Below, piece by piece: positions 56,951 to 64,000 of a stretch of DNA of 64,000 bases. Position 1 is the stretch's first letter. Each line of letters opens with the position of its first letter. The stretch spans positions 186,001 to 250,000 of the forward strand of contig CANMCE010000001.1 in the NCBI GenBank assembly GCA_947496235.1, in the 5' to 3' direction. A model generated the notes under the pieces. That model had not been told where the DNA came from. It worked only from the letters and a program-made list of their open reading frames with translations, and did not search any database. The position numbers and the translations under genes are program-made. The stretch is from an uncultured Glaciecola sp. Its GTDB lineage: Bacteria; Pseudomonadota; Gammaproteobacteria; Enterobacterales; Alteromonadaceae.

Positions 56951-56979
56951 CCTTGGAAGTTTCATACAATAGGTTAACC

Positions 56980-57873
56980 TTACCCCATCATATACTTGAG
57001 CATGTTCGTGGCTGCCGCTGAAATAGGTTTCCTAGAAGCACTAATAACGCCAACCGCTTTGGATAGACTGGCTTCATTTAACTTTATCCCCACCAGCGAT
57101 TTTCGTTGCATTTGAGACAGACAAAGTTGCGGCACTATAGCAAATGCATGTTCACTGTCTTGAGTTGCAAAATTAAGCAGTTGTCCTAAAGTCCCCAATT
57201 GATAAGCTTCAACCAAAATTTTTGGTTCAAATCCCAAGGATTCAAACACTTTATCAATCCAGTATCTCACACTAGACCCTTTGTTCATCGACACCATGGG
57301 ATAGTCAATTAGCTGCTCCATCGTCAGACTTTTTAGATTCGCTAATGGATGGCTAGGCTTCATTACTACAATAAACGAATCTTGCATGATGGGCTGAAAA
57401 TCAAGGTTTGTTAAATTCTCTGGTTCAAACACGAACCCAAGTTCAGCTCGGCCTTCTAAGACGCTTTTGATCACTTCTTCCATGACAACATCTAAAACTC
57501 GAATACGAACGCCTGGATGATATTGATGATAACGATTTAATAACTTCGGCAAGATACTCTCAGCAAATGATGGCATGGCAGCGACTACCAGATGACCATG
57601 TTGCAAAGAAAATTGTGCTTTTACATCTGCTATAGCATTCTCCCAATCGCCAATTAACCTTTTTGCAATAGGTAAAAAAGCCTGCCCTTCAGGAGTTAGC
57701 TCGACTTTCCTTGTGCTTCTTGAGAGCAGTTGTCCGCCAAGTACAGATTCCATATTCTTTATTGAAGTCGACAAGGCTGGCTGCGATAAATACAACCGTT
57801 CTGCCGCTTCTGCAAAGGTGGAATATTGCGCAACGGTTACAAAGGCAAGCAAATTTTTATAGGAGACCGACAT
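56980..57873 (-). CDS. LysR-family regulator, probably of scoAB
   Basis: 297 residues. N-terminal HTH (FVTVAQYSTFAEAAERLYLS, then QPALSTSIKNMESVLGG), effector domain from about 90. Divergent from scoA with a 108-bp AT-rich gap between starts, the usual arrangement for a LysR regulator and its target. No half-site could be defined with confidence. It closes the region against the convergent coiled-coil gene (29 bp gap). Confidence 0.88.
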   Translation of the reverse strand: MSVSYKNLLAFVTVAQYSTFAEAAERLYLSQPALSTSIKNMESVLGGQLLSRSTRKVELTPEGQAFLPIAKRLIGDWENAIADVKAQFSLQHGHLVVAAMPSFAESILPKLLNRYHQYHPGVRIRVLDVVMEEVIKSVLEGRAELGFVFEPENLTNLDFQPIMQDSFIVVMKPSHPLANLKSLTMEQLIDYPMVSMNKGSSVRYWIDKVFESLGFEPKILVEAYQLGTLGQLLNFATQDSEHAFAIVPQLCLSQMQRKSLVGIKLNEASLSKAVGVISASRKPISAAATNMLKYMMG

Positions 57874-57981
57874 AGCTTTATTAATAAATTATTTTTATTA
57901 ATATCAATATTAAATTAATTTTACAAAACTAATCAAGTAATGAATACTTTGCATATGTTAATAAAACGTTAGGAGCTTTCT

Positions 57982-58689
57982 ATGTCGGGTTTCGACAAAG
58001 TCGTAAATACATATGCCGAAGCGATGCAAGGCCTTGAAAATAATATGACAGTAATTGCCGGTGGTTTTGGATTGTGTGGGATTCCAGAAGGTCTAATTGC
58101 TGAAATCAAACGCATGGGAACCAAAGGGTTGACAGTTGTTTCAAATAACTGTGGTGTTGATGGTTTCGGGTTAGGATTATTATTGGAAGACAAGCAAATT
58201 AAGAAGATGATATCTTCTTATGTAGGCGAAAATGCGTTGTTTGAAAAACAGCTGTTAAATGGCGAGCTTGAAGTTGAACTAACGCCACAGGGTACGTTAG
58301 CAGAAAAAATGCGCGCTGGCGGTGCTGGTATTCCTGCTTTTTATACTGCAACTGGTTACGGTACGCCTGTAGGTGAAGGAAAAGAAGTCAAAGAATTCGC
58401 GGGGCGTCCCTATATTTTAGAAGAAAGCATCGTTGGCGATTTTGCCATCGTAAAAGCGTGGAAAGCAGACCGTTACGGTAATTGTATGTTCAGACACACA
58501 GCGATGAACTTCAACCCTATGGCGGCAACAGCTGGAAAAATCACTGTTGTAGAAGTTGAAGAAATTGTTGAGCCTGGCACATTAGAGCCAAGTCAAATTC
58601 ATACCCCAGGCATTTATGTTGATAGAATTATCAAAGGTAGCTTTGAAAAACGTATCGAACGTAAAGTATTGGCAAAGGAGGCAAAATAA
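57982..58689 (+). CDS. scoA: 3-oxoacid CoA-transferase subunit A
   Basis: 235 residues. The CoA-binding [13 protein letters not shown] lies near residues 27-39. SCOT-type alpha subunit. With ScoB it moves CoA from succinyl-CoA to acetoacetate. TAGGAG lies 6 bases before the ATG. Overlaps scoB by one base (TAATG at 58687-58691). Confidence 0.93.
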   Translation: MSGFDKVVNTYAEAMQGLENNMTVIAGGFGLCGIPEGLIAEIKRMGTKGLTVVSNNCGVDGFGLGLLLEDKQIKKMISSYVGENALFEKQLLNGELEVELTPQGTLAEKMRAGGAGIPAFYTATGYGTPVGEGKEVKEFAGRPYILEESIVGDFAIVKAWKADRYGNCMFRHTAMNFNPMAATAGKITVVEVEEIVEPGTLEPSQIHTPGIYVDRIIKGSFEKRIERKVLAKEAK

Positions 58690-59345
58690 TGGCGTTGACT
58701 AGAGATCAAATCGCAATGCGTGTTGCTCAAGAATTTAAAGACGGCAACTATGTGAATCTAGGTATAGGCATTCCTACCCTCGCAGCGAACTATGTCCCTA
58801 ACGACATTAGCGTTATGCTTCAATCTGAAAATGGCTTGCTTGGAATGGGGCCGTATCCTACTGAAGATCAAGTGGATGCTGACATGATCAACGCAGGGAA
58901 AGAAACCGTTACTGCAATTACTGGCGCGTCTATTTTTAGCTCAGCTGAAAGCTTTGCTATGATCCGCGGTGGTCATGTTGATATTACAGTATTAGGCGCA
59001 TTTGAAGTTGACTGTAATGGCAATATCGCCTCTTGGATGATTCCAGGTAAATTAGTCAAAGGCATGGGCGGAGCTATGGACTTAGTAGCCGGCGCTAAAA
59101 ATATTATAGTAACCATGACCCACGCTGATAAGCATGGCAATTCAAAATTGTTGTCAGAATGCACTCTCCCCCTTACAGGTGTTAACTGTATCACGTCTAT
59201 TATTACTGACTTAGCTGTATTAGAAGTAGCGGATGGTGCTTTCCATTTGAAAGAAAGAGCTCCGGGCGTGTCAGTAGAAGAAATTGTACAGAAAACTGCT
59301 GGTAAATTAGTCGTCGACGGTGAAATTCCTGAAATGAACGTATAG
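58689..59345 (+). CDS. scoB: 3-oxoacid CoA-transferase subunit B
   Basis: 218 residues. The catalytic Glu47 lies in LQSENGLLGMGP, the signature of the beta subunit, which forms the covalent thioester. N-terminal GIGIPTLAANYV. Forms a heterodimer or higher-order assembly with ScoA. Ketone-body or 3-oxoadipate-type substrates are possible; the motif alone does not decide. Followed by a hairpin that also covers the start of the next gene. Confidence 0.93.
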   Translation: MALTRDQIAMRVAQEFKDGNYVNLGIGIPTLAANYVPNDISVMLQSENGLLGMGPYPTEDQVDADMINAGKETVTAITGASIFSSAESFAMIRGGHVDITVLGAFEVDCNGNIASWMIPGKLVKGMGGAMDLVAGAKNIIVTMTHADKHGNSKLLSECTLPLTGVNCITSIITDLAVLEVADGAFHLKERAPGVSVEEIVQKTAGKLVVDGEIPEMNV

Positions 59346-59377
59346 TTTACCTTTAGCTAATCTTTAGCACAGGTTAT

Positions 59378-59415
59378 AATGGCGCTTAAAAGTATTACTT
59401 AGAGCGCCATTTTTG
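59378..59415 (+). terminator. Terminator-like hairpin covering the helicase start codon
   Basis: AATGGCGCT (59378-59386) pairs perfectly with AGCGCCATT (59403-59411), followed by TTTTG. The final TTG (59413-59415) is the only usable start of the helicase frame, and a possible AGAG ribosome site (59401-59404) is partly in the stem. It ends scoAB transcripts or acts as a structured leader for the helicase. Confidence 0.75.
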
Positions 59416-60717
59416 TTATTTACCGATCTTAATCTAGACTATAAGCTGCTTAAATCTTTGGATTTACAAGGGTTTTCAACATTAACCCCAGTCCAAGAAA
59501 CCGCAATTACAAAAGCCATTCAAGGCCATGATCTCATGGTGGCTTCTAAAACAGGATCAGGTAAAACACTGGCGTTTTTAGTGCCGGTAATTAATCGACT
59601 ATTAACCCAAAAAGCGCTAAGTAAACAAGACCCTCGCGCTTTGATTTTGGCGCCTACCAGAGAATTGGCTAAACAAGTTTTTGGTGTGGCCAAAAAGCTC
59701 ATTCAATCAACAAAGCTAAATGCCAGCTTGGTAGTCGGCGGTGAAAACTTTAACACTCAAGCCAAACAACTCAGACGAAATCCTCATATTATTGTGGCAA
59801 CCGCGGGCAGAATGGCAGACCATTTAGAGGCTAAACATCTATTTCTTAACGGCCTAGAATTATTAGTGTTGGACGAAGCAGATAGAATGCTGGAATTGGG
59901 TTTTCATCAGCAATTAAAGTTAATCAACGAACAGGCTAATCATAGAAAACGTCAAACGATGATGTTTTCAGCAACTATGGACTCAGCCGATATTAGTCAA
60001 TTGACCTTTATTTTATTAAAAGATCCCCAGCGTATTGAAGTTGACCAAGCAAGTACGCCTCATGTGGATATTAGCCTGTCTTTTTATTTTGCTGATCATG
60101 TAGAACATAAAGATAAGTTGCTTTTGGCGCTTAGCCAATTAGAAGGTAGAGCCCAAGCATTAGTCTTTACCGCTACCAGAGAAGATACCCTTCGTTTAAG
60201 TGAACTGCTCAACGAACATGGCCATGAAAGTGCTTATCTGCACGGAGAAATGCTACAAAATCAACGTAATGCAGTGCTAGCAGACTTTATCAATAACAAG
60301 AAAAATATTCTTGTTACTACCGATTTAGCCTCTAGAGGCTTAGACATTAGAAACGTAAGTTTAGTGATTAACTACGACCTTCCAAAACTGGTTGATGAAT
60401 ACATTCACCGCATAGGTAGAACCGGTCGTGCCGGTGACACTGGCTCGGCCATTTCATTAGTCGGTAAAAAAGATTGGTGGAGTTTATGCGCTATTGAAGA
60501 ACGTTTAGGCCAATCTTTTACATTTTCCACAGTAGAAGGTTTAAAAGCTAAATTTAAAGGGTTTACCACCAAACCTAACAGCAAATCTAAGAATAAACCC
60601 CAGAAAGCTATAATAAAAAAAACCATTTCCCTAGCTCAAAACAAACCAAAAAAGAAGAATGCGAAACGGGAAACCCCGATGCAAGATGTCGGACATATAC
60701 CCATTAAAAAGCGCTAA
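59413..60717 (+). CDS. DEAD-box ATP-dependent RNA helicase
   Basis: 434 residues. Q motif near FSTLTPVQETAI, motif I ASKTGSGKT, PTRELAKQVFG, motif II LVLDEADRMLELGF, SATMDSAD, DLASRGLDIRNV and HRIGRTGRAGDTGSA, then a basic Lys-rich tail. Ribosome-assembly or RNA-decay helicase of the RhlE/SrmB/DbpA type; which one is not decided. The TTG at 59413 is the only in-frame start near the Q motif: upstream, the frame closes at TAA 59377-59379 and offers no ATG or GTG. See the leader hairpin. Confidence 0.9.
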   Translation: MLFTDLNLDYKLLKSLDLQGFSTLTPVQETAITKAIQGHDLMVASKTGSGKTLAFLVPVINRLLTQKALSKQDPRALILAPTRELAKQVFGVAKKLIQSTKLNASLVVGGENFNTQAKQLRRNPHIIVATAGRMADHLEAKHLFLNGLELLVLDEADRMLELGFHQQLKLINEQANHRKRQTMMFSATMDSADISQLTFILLKDPQRIEVDQASTPHVDISLSFYFADHVEHKDKLLLALSQLEGRAQALVFTATREDTLRLSELLNEHGHESAYLHGEMLQNQRNAVLADFINNKKNILVTTDLASRGLDIRNVSLVINYDLPKLVDEYIHRIGRTGRAGDTGSAISLVGKKDWWSLCAIEERLGQSFTFSTVEGLKAKFKGFTTKPNSKSKNKPQKAIIKKTISLAQNKPKKKNAKRETPMQDVGHIPIKKR

Positions 60718-60790
60718 AAGAGTTTAGTGGCGACTTGATCAGATTAGAGGTCTTTAGCCATTATATCTTTATAATTAAATGAGGGAGCAT

Positions 60791-61828
60791 ATGAAAAACA
60801 ACAAACTTAAACTAATAGTGAGAATTTTGTTATTAACAGGGACAGTTATCTCGCTTTTTTATGTGCCTTGGATATTGGTAAAAGCCTGGATTTCACCTCT
60901 ACCCGAAACTGTACAAGCTCAAGTTGAAGACGCTATTGACTATGGTTTTGACGGGATCATTCTTTATGTTGATCAAGCAGGAAAGCCTCCCGCATTTTAC
61001 ACCGCTGGTTTTGACGACCGAAACAAAAAAACACCCGTAAATCCCCACTCGTTATTTAAGATTGCCAGTATAAGTAAACTCTACGTAGCCGTTTCTATTG
61101 CCAAACTGGCCCATGGGAAACAGCTTTCCTTGGATGATACTGTGGCTGATCATTTTCCAGAATATGTGGGCAAAATTAAATTTGCGGACCAAATAAGCGT
61201 AAGAATGTTGGTACAACATCGCAGCGGTATTCCTAATTTTACCAACAACCCTGCTTACTGGGAAAATGAACAAGAGAATGGCAATAATGCGCTAGAATTT
61301 GCTGTAGCATTGCCTGTAAGCTTTGAACCTGATCAAGGATACGAGTATTCCAATACCAACTATTTATTGCTACGCCAAATTATTGAAAAGGTAACGGGTG
61401 ATAGCCATCATCAATATATAAAAGATAATATATTGAGTCCGCTGCATTTAAAAAACACCTATTTCACTATAAACGAAGTGAATCTCGATGACGTAATGAG
61501 TGGCTATTATGTAGGCATAGAAGAAGATTTCAAAGCCAACGAAAACGGCATGCTAGCAACAGCACAAGATGTCGGTATTTTTTTACGCGCGCTAAACGAT
61601 GGTTCAGTATTTGAACCGGGTGAGCAAGAAATCTATTCTTCTATTTACGTTTATGAACATGGTGGTTTAGTCCCTGGCTACCAAAGTCTAGCTGAATACC
61701 ATAAAGACATTGATACCGTCGTTGTTCAGTTCACCAACACCACTAACTTTGATGGTTATAATTGGAATTTATCTGAAATTAACATCAATCGCATTGTAAA
61801 AATTCTTAAACAAAAAAAGGCACAATAA
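60791..61828 (+). CDS. Membrane-anchored serine hydrolase (class C beta-lactamase/DD-peptidase family)
   Basis: ATG 60791 follows GAGGGAGC closely, better than an ATG 12 bases earlier that would lack such a site. 345 residues. One hydrophobic anchor (about 7-30), then the family motifs SISK at 93-96 (nucleophile Ser93, Lys96), YSN at 186-188, and HGG near 293. No evidence of true beta-lactam resistance; relatives act as esterases or on cell-wall peptides. Own terminator. Not related to its neighbours. Confidence 0.85.
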   Translation: MKNNKLKLIVRILLLTGTVISLFYVPWILVKAWISPLPETVQAQVEDAIDYGFDGIILYVDQAGKPPAFYTAGFDDRNKKTPVNPHSLFKIASISKLYVAVSIAKLAHGKQLSLDDTVADHFPEYVGKIKFADQISVRMLVQHRSGIPNFTNNPAYWENEQENGNNALEFAVALPVSFEPDQGYEYSNTNYLLLRQIIEKVTGDSHHQYIKDNILSPLHLKNTYFTINEVNLDDVMSGYYVGIEEDFKANENGMLATAQDVGIFLRALNDGSVFEPGEQEIYSSIYVYEHGGLVPGYQSLAEYHKDIDTVVVQFTNTTNFDGYNWNLSEININRIVKILKQKKAQ

Positions 61829-61848
61829 GGCCTAGAAAAACCTCATAA

Positions 61849-61884
61849 AAAAACCTCACAACCTATATAGGTGCGAGGCTTTTA
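61849..61884. terminator. Terminator after the serine hydrolase gene
   Basis: AAAACCTC pairs with GAGGCTTTT (one bulge), with an inner palindrome ACCTATATAGGT, and A- and T-runs outside. Lies between convergent genes. Confidence 0.75.
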
Positions 61885-61917
61885 TAAATCTAAGAATAAG
61901 AAAGGTATTTTATTACC

Positions 61918-62172
61918 TTAGTATTCCCACCAACACTCTTGCCACCAATGTAAGAACTCTTCGAAATCGATGTAACCGTCGCCGTTTTCATCAATTAAGT
62001 TAAAGCCCTCTTCAACGTGACTTGCTTTGGTTTTAGGTGACAAAATAGTCAATAAATCTATAAATTCACTTAGTTCGATTTGACCGTTTTGGTCACGATC
62101 AAAAAAGTCAAAATCCTTTCTGATTGACGCAATTTCTTCTTCGGTCATTTTGTTGGCTGTAGACTCGCTCAT
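61918..62172 (-). CDS. Small EF-hand calcium-binding protein
   Basis: 84 residues from ATG 62172, with GGAG 8 bases upstream; the frame opens one codon earlier with TTG. Two EF-hand loops with full ligand sets: Asp25-Glu36 (DRDQNGQIELSE) and Asp61-Glu72 (DENGDGYIDFEE), each flanked by helices. No signal peptide, so probably cytosolic. The end is rich in aromatics (WWQECWWEY). Calmodulin-like in size per hand pair; role unknown in bacteria. Confidence 0.9.
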   Translation of the reverse strand: MSESTANKMTEEEIASIRKDFDFFDRDQNGQIELSEFIDLLTILSPKTKASHVEEGFNLIDENGDGYIDFEEFLHWWQECWWEY

Positions 62173-62252
62173 CAACTCAACTCCAGTTGGTTACCAATGG
62201 TCGTAGTGTAAACTGATAAGCGAGGCAGTGTCCATTAAAAACTAAGGAAACT

Positions 62253-63245
62253 TTAGTCCTGTTGGTTTTTCTCAAGGGCTCTTTGGCGTTGCGCTTGTGC
62301 TTTCTGAAGACGTTTTTGCTCCATAATTTCACGCGCTTCAGTGCCCACATGCTCTTGTTGACGTGCTTTGGCTAACCGCACTTGTTTTTCTCTTTCTCTA
62401 AAGCGTGCTAATTGCTCGTCAGTATGGGTGCCATAGCATTTTGGACAAGTAACGCCAGCTTCATAAAACTCACTTTGCTTATCTTCATCTGTGATTGGCA
62501 ATCGACAGCCATAACACTGATCATAATCGCTCTTTTCAAGATCATGGTTGACCGCTACGCGATTATCAAACACAAAGCAGTCGCCTTCCCACAAAGAGTC
62601 TTGTTTAGGTACATCTTCTAAATATTGAAGTATGCCGCCTTCTAAATGGTAAACCTCTTCAAACCCTTGAGATTTCATATAAGCGGTAGATTTTTCGCAT
62701 CGAATACCGCCAGTACAAAACATCGCCACTTTCTTATGCTTAGCCGGATCCATGTTTTGCGCAACATATTCAGGAAATTCACGAAAAGAGTCAGTATGTG
62801 GATTTACTGCGTGCTTGAAAGTACCGATTTCAATTTCGTAGTCATTGCGTGTATCCACAACAAAAACCTCAGGATCAGATATAAGCGCATTCCAGTCCTT
62901 AGGTTTCACATAAGTACCAACCACTTGTAAAGGATCAATTCCTTCAACACCCATAGTGACGATTTCTTTTTTCAATTTCACCTTAGTGCGGTAAAAAGGC
63001 TGTTCATCATGCCAAGAAAATTTGTGAGAAATAGGCGAAATTCTGTCATCTTCGTTCAAATAAGCTAACAAAGCATTGATGTCTTCTTGCGAGCCTGACA
63101 CAGTGCCGTTAATGCCCTCTTTGGCCAATAACAGTGTGCCTTTGATATTATGGGATTCCATAAATTCACGCAGCGGAGCGCGTATTTGCTTATAATCTTC
63201 GAGCGCGACAAATTTGTACATCGCGCATACTAAATATTTATTCAT
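62253..63245 (-). CDS. trhO: tRNA uridine-34 hydroxylase (rhodanese-type)
   Basis: Start ATG 63245 with AAGGAAAAAC upstream; a longer frame from 63278 adds 11 non-conserved residues. 330 residues. N-terminal acylphosphatase-like domain ([18 protein letters not shown]), a rhodanese domain with active Cys177 in [12 protein letters not shown], then a C-terminal cysteine-rich block ([15 protein letters not shown]). TrhO (YceA) makes 5-hydroxyuridine at tRNA position 34, with CmoB/TrhP pathways doing the rest elsewhere. Confidence 0.92.
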   Translation of the reverse strand: MNKYLVCAMYKFVALEDYKQIRAPLREFMESHNIKGTLLLAKEGINGTVSGSQEDINALLAYLNEDDRISPISHKFSWHDEQPFYRTKVKLKKEIVTMGVEGIDPLQVVGTYVKPKDWNALISDPEVFVVDTRNDYEIEIGTFKHAVNPHTDSFREFPEYVAQNMDPAKHKKVAMFCTGGIRCEKSTAYMKSQGFEEVYHLEGGILQYLEDVPKQDSLWEGDCFVFDNRVAVNHDLEKSDYDQCYGCRLPITDEDKQSEFYEAGVTCPKCYGTHTDEQLARFREREKQVRLAKARQQEHVGTEAREIMEQKRLQKAQAQRQRALEKNQQD

Positions 63246-63386
63246 GTTTTTCCTTTGCTTGTTGGAACGTAAAACCAATGCAAAATTGCGGCGCGTAATC
63301 TACCACAAAAATTGTGGATATTCGAGGACTTGTCGATGTTACGAGTAAAAAAGTAGCTACTCGCACCATAACTCCAAAATAAATTT

Positions 63387-63401
63387 TAACCCCAGGGGTT
63401 A
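63387..63401. other. Perfect 15-bp palindrome upstream of the last gene
   Basis: TAACCCC-A-GGGGTTA. The one-base centre cannot form a good RNA loop, so a DNA-binding site is more likely than a terminator. It lies 62 bp before the start of the truncated secreted protein gene. Confidence 0.3.
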
Positions 63402-63462
63402 CGTTGAATGCCTTTGTAATCAGCTATATGATGTACTTAATAAATAACTTGGTTTTAAAAAT

Positions 63463-64000
63463 TTGACGATATTTACATTATATGTTGCTACTACACTAAT
63501 CTTTAGTGCAAGTGCATTCGCTTTGGAAACTTACCTCGAAGAATACAAGGGTCAAGATTACTCCTCTTCCCAATCAAATGAATCGAGCAGTAATTTAACT
63601 GCTAGATGTCAGGTGGCCAGTGAATATTTTAGAAATCAAAGTTCCCAATCTAAAATAGAAAATATTGTAGAATCTTTAGTAATTGAAAGATTAAAGAATA
63701 AAAAAACGTTAACCGAAGAAAATAGCATACTTCTTAACGACTACGGCTTTCAATTAGAACAAAGCCGCGAACCATCAGGTGTCGGCTTTAACCTTATTAG
63801 TAACGATAAAGGACATCCAATTGTAGCCATTATTGGCAGAGGTGATACTAAGCTTGTTTTTGATCTTGAATTAAAGGAAAACATGCTTGATTCTGGCAAT
63901 ACTTACTTGGTTAATTTATTTCTCGACCGAAATGCCTCTAAAATACAAGGAATTAGAATTGATAATGCAATGCCTAACGGCATAGTAAATGACGTCAGCA
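63463..64000 (+). CDS. Secreted protein, unknown, 3' end cut by the window
   Basis: Frame open from TTG 63463 (the in-frame stop TAA at 63445-63447 leaves no earlier start) to the window edge, at least 179 residues. Signal peptide MTIFTLYVATTLIFSASAFA, then a Ser/Asn-rich segment and a region with KKTLTEENSILLNDYGFQLE and GHPIVAIIGRGDTKLVFDL. I do not recognise a family. No strong ribosome site, so the start is uncertain. Confidence 0.6.
   Translation, partial: MTIFTLYVATTLIFSASAFALETYLEEYKGQDYSSSQSNESSSNLTARCQVASEYFRNQSSQSKIENIVESLVIERLKNKKTLTEENSILLNDYGFQLEQSREPSGVGFNLISNDKGHPIVAIIGRGDTKLVFDLELKENMLDSGNTYLVNLFLDRNASKIQGIRIDNAMPNGIVNDVS

Noticed and set aside
60779-61828. The serine hydrolase as an antibiotic-resistance class C beta-lactamase
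   Set aside because: The motifs SISK, YSN and HGG are shared by many esterases and peptidases of the family. The membrane anchor and lack of an ampR neighbour do not support a resistance enzyme.

Overview
The window is a chromosomal segment, gene-dense and AT-rich, from a marine-type gammaproteobacterium. Long TonB-dependent receptor, RND efflux, PxpABC, OlsF-type acyltransferase, Fur/flavodoxin and FumA-type fumarase genes, together with the low-GC codon use, suggest Alteromonadales (Alteromonadaceae, Glaciecola/Paraglaciecola-like). That placement is inference from gene content; no rRNA or tRNA gene is present to fix it. About 60 protein genes are supported. There is no CRISPR array, transposase, prophage or integrase.

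Layout. 1-7.5 kb: a truncated S9 peptidase lipoprotein, a periplasmic glutathione peroxidase, azoreductase, a trans-sulfuration PLP enzyme, a TANGO2/NRDE protein, an aromatic/aspartate aminotransferase and an AhpD-like protein. 7.49-7.62 kb: a 132-bp nested inverted repeat. 7.7-10 kb: a rhodanese-membrane protein and a two-domain OlsF-like acyltransferase. 10-17.9 kb: a minus-strand acyl-CoA dehydrogenase/MDR/SDR/SDR operon, divergent from a GlxA-type AraC regulator and a TonB-dependent receptor. 18-23.3 kb: a DMT transporter and an RND efflux pair. 23.5-25.9 kb: an Lrp-type regulator divergent from a tryptophan dioxygenase/kynureninase pair. 26-31 kb: a diguanylate cyclase, etfBA and, divergently, ETF-ubiquinone oxidoreductase.

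31-40.4 kb: a YbfF-like hydrolase, DUF2788, fldA and fur. fldA and fur are separated by an M14 peptidase and a run of minus-strand accessory genes (DUF3291, GFA, two small membrane proteins, an MCP). 40.4-43.7 kb: a pxpABC-dat operon. 43.8-46 kb: an overlapping CvfB/OsmC/membrane-anchored trio, then a decayed gene tail. 46.3-50.1 kb: a DUF6265 lipocalin-like protein, rmuC and fumarase. 50.2-54.3 kb: pabB-nudL, a small membrane protein and sdaA. 54.3-60.7 kb: cysB, an orphan soluble histidine kinase with a coupled membrane protein, LysR-scoAB and a DEAD-box helicase. 60.8-64 kb: a serine hydrolase, an EF-hand protein, trhO and a truncated secreted protein.

Functional themes. One is feeding of electrons from acyl-CoA and amino-acid catabolism into ubiquinone (acyl-CoA dehydrogenase, etfBA, ETF-QO, scoAB). 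Another is amino-acid turnover (kynurenine pathway, 5-oxoproline, D-amino acids, serine, aromatic aminotransferase). A third is redox and iron handling (GPx, AhpD, OsmC, flavodoxin, Fur). The observations most worth a second look are the nested inverted repeat at 7.5 kb, the helicase whose only usable start codon sits in the U-tract of a hairpin, the interrupted fldA-fur neighbourhood, the miniature ExbB-like protein at 36.7 kb, and the gene remnant at 46.1 kb. I found no clear multi-gene system that I would call undescribed.
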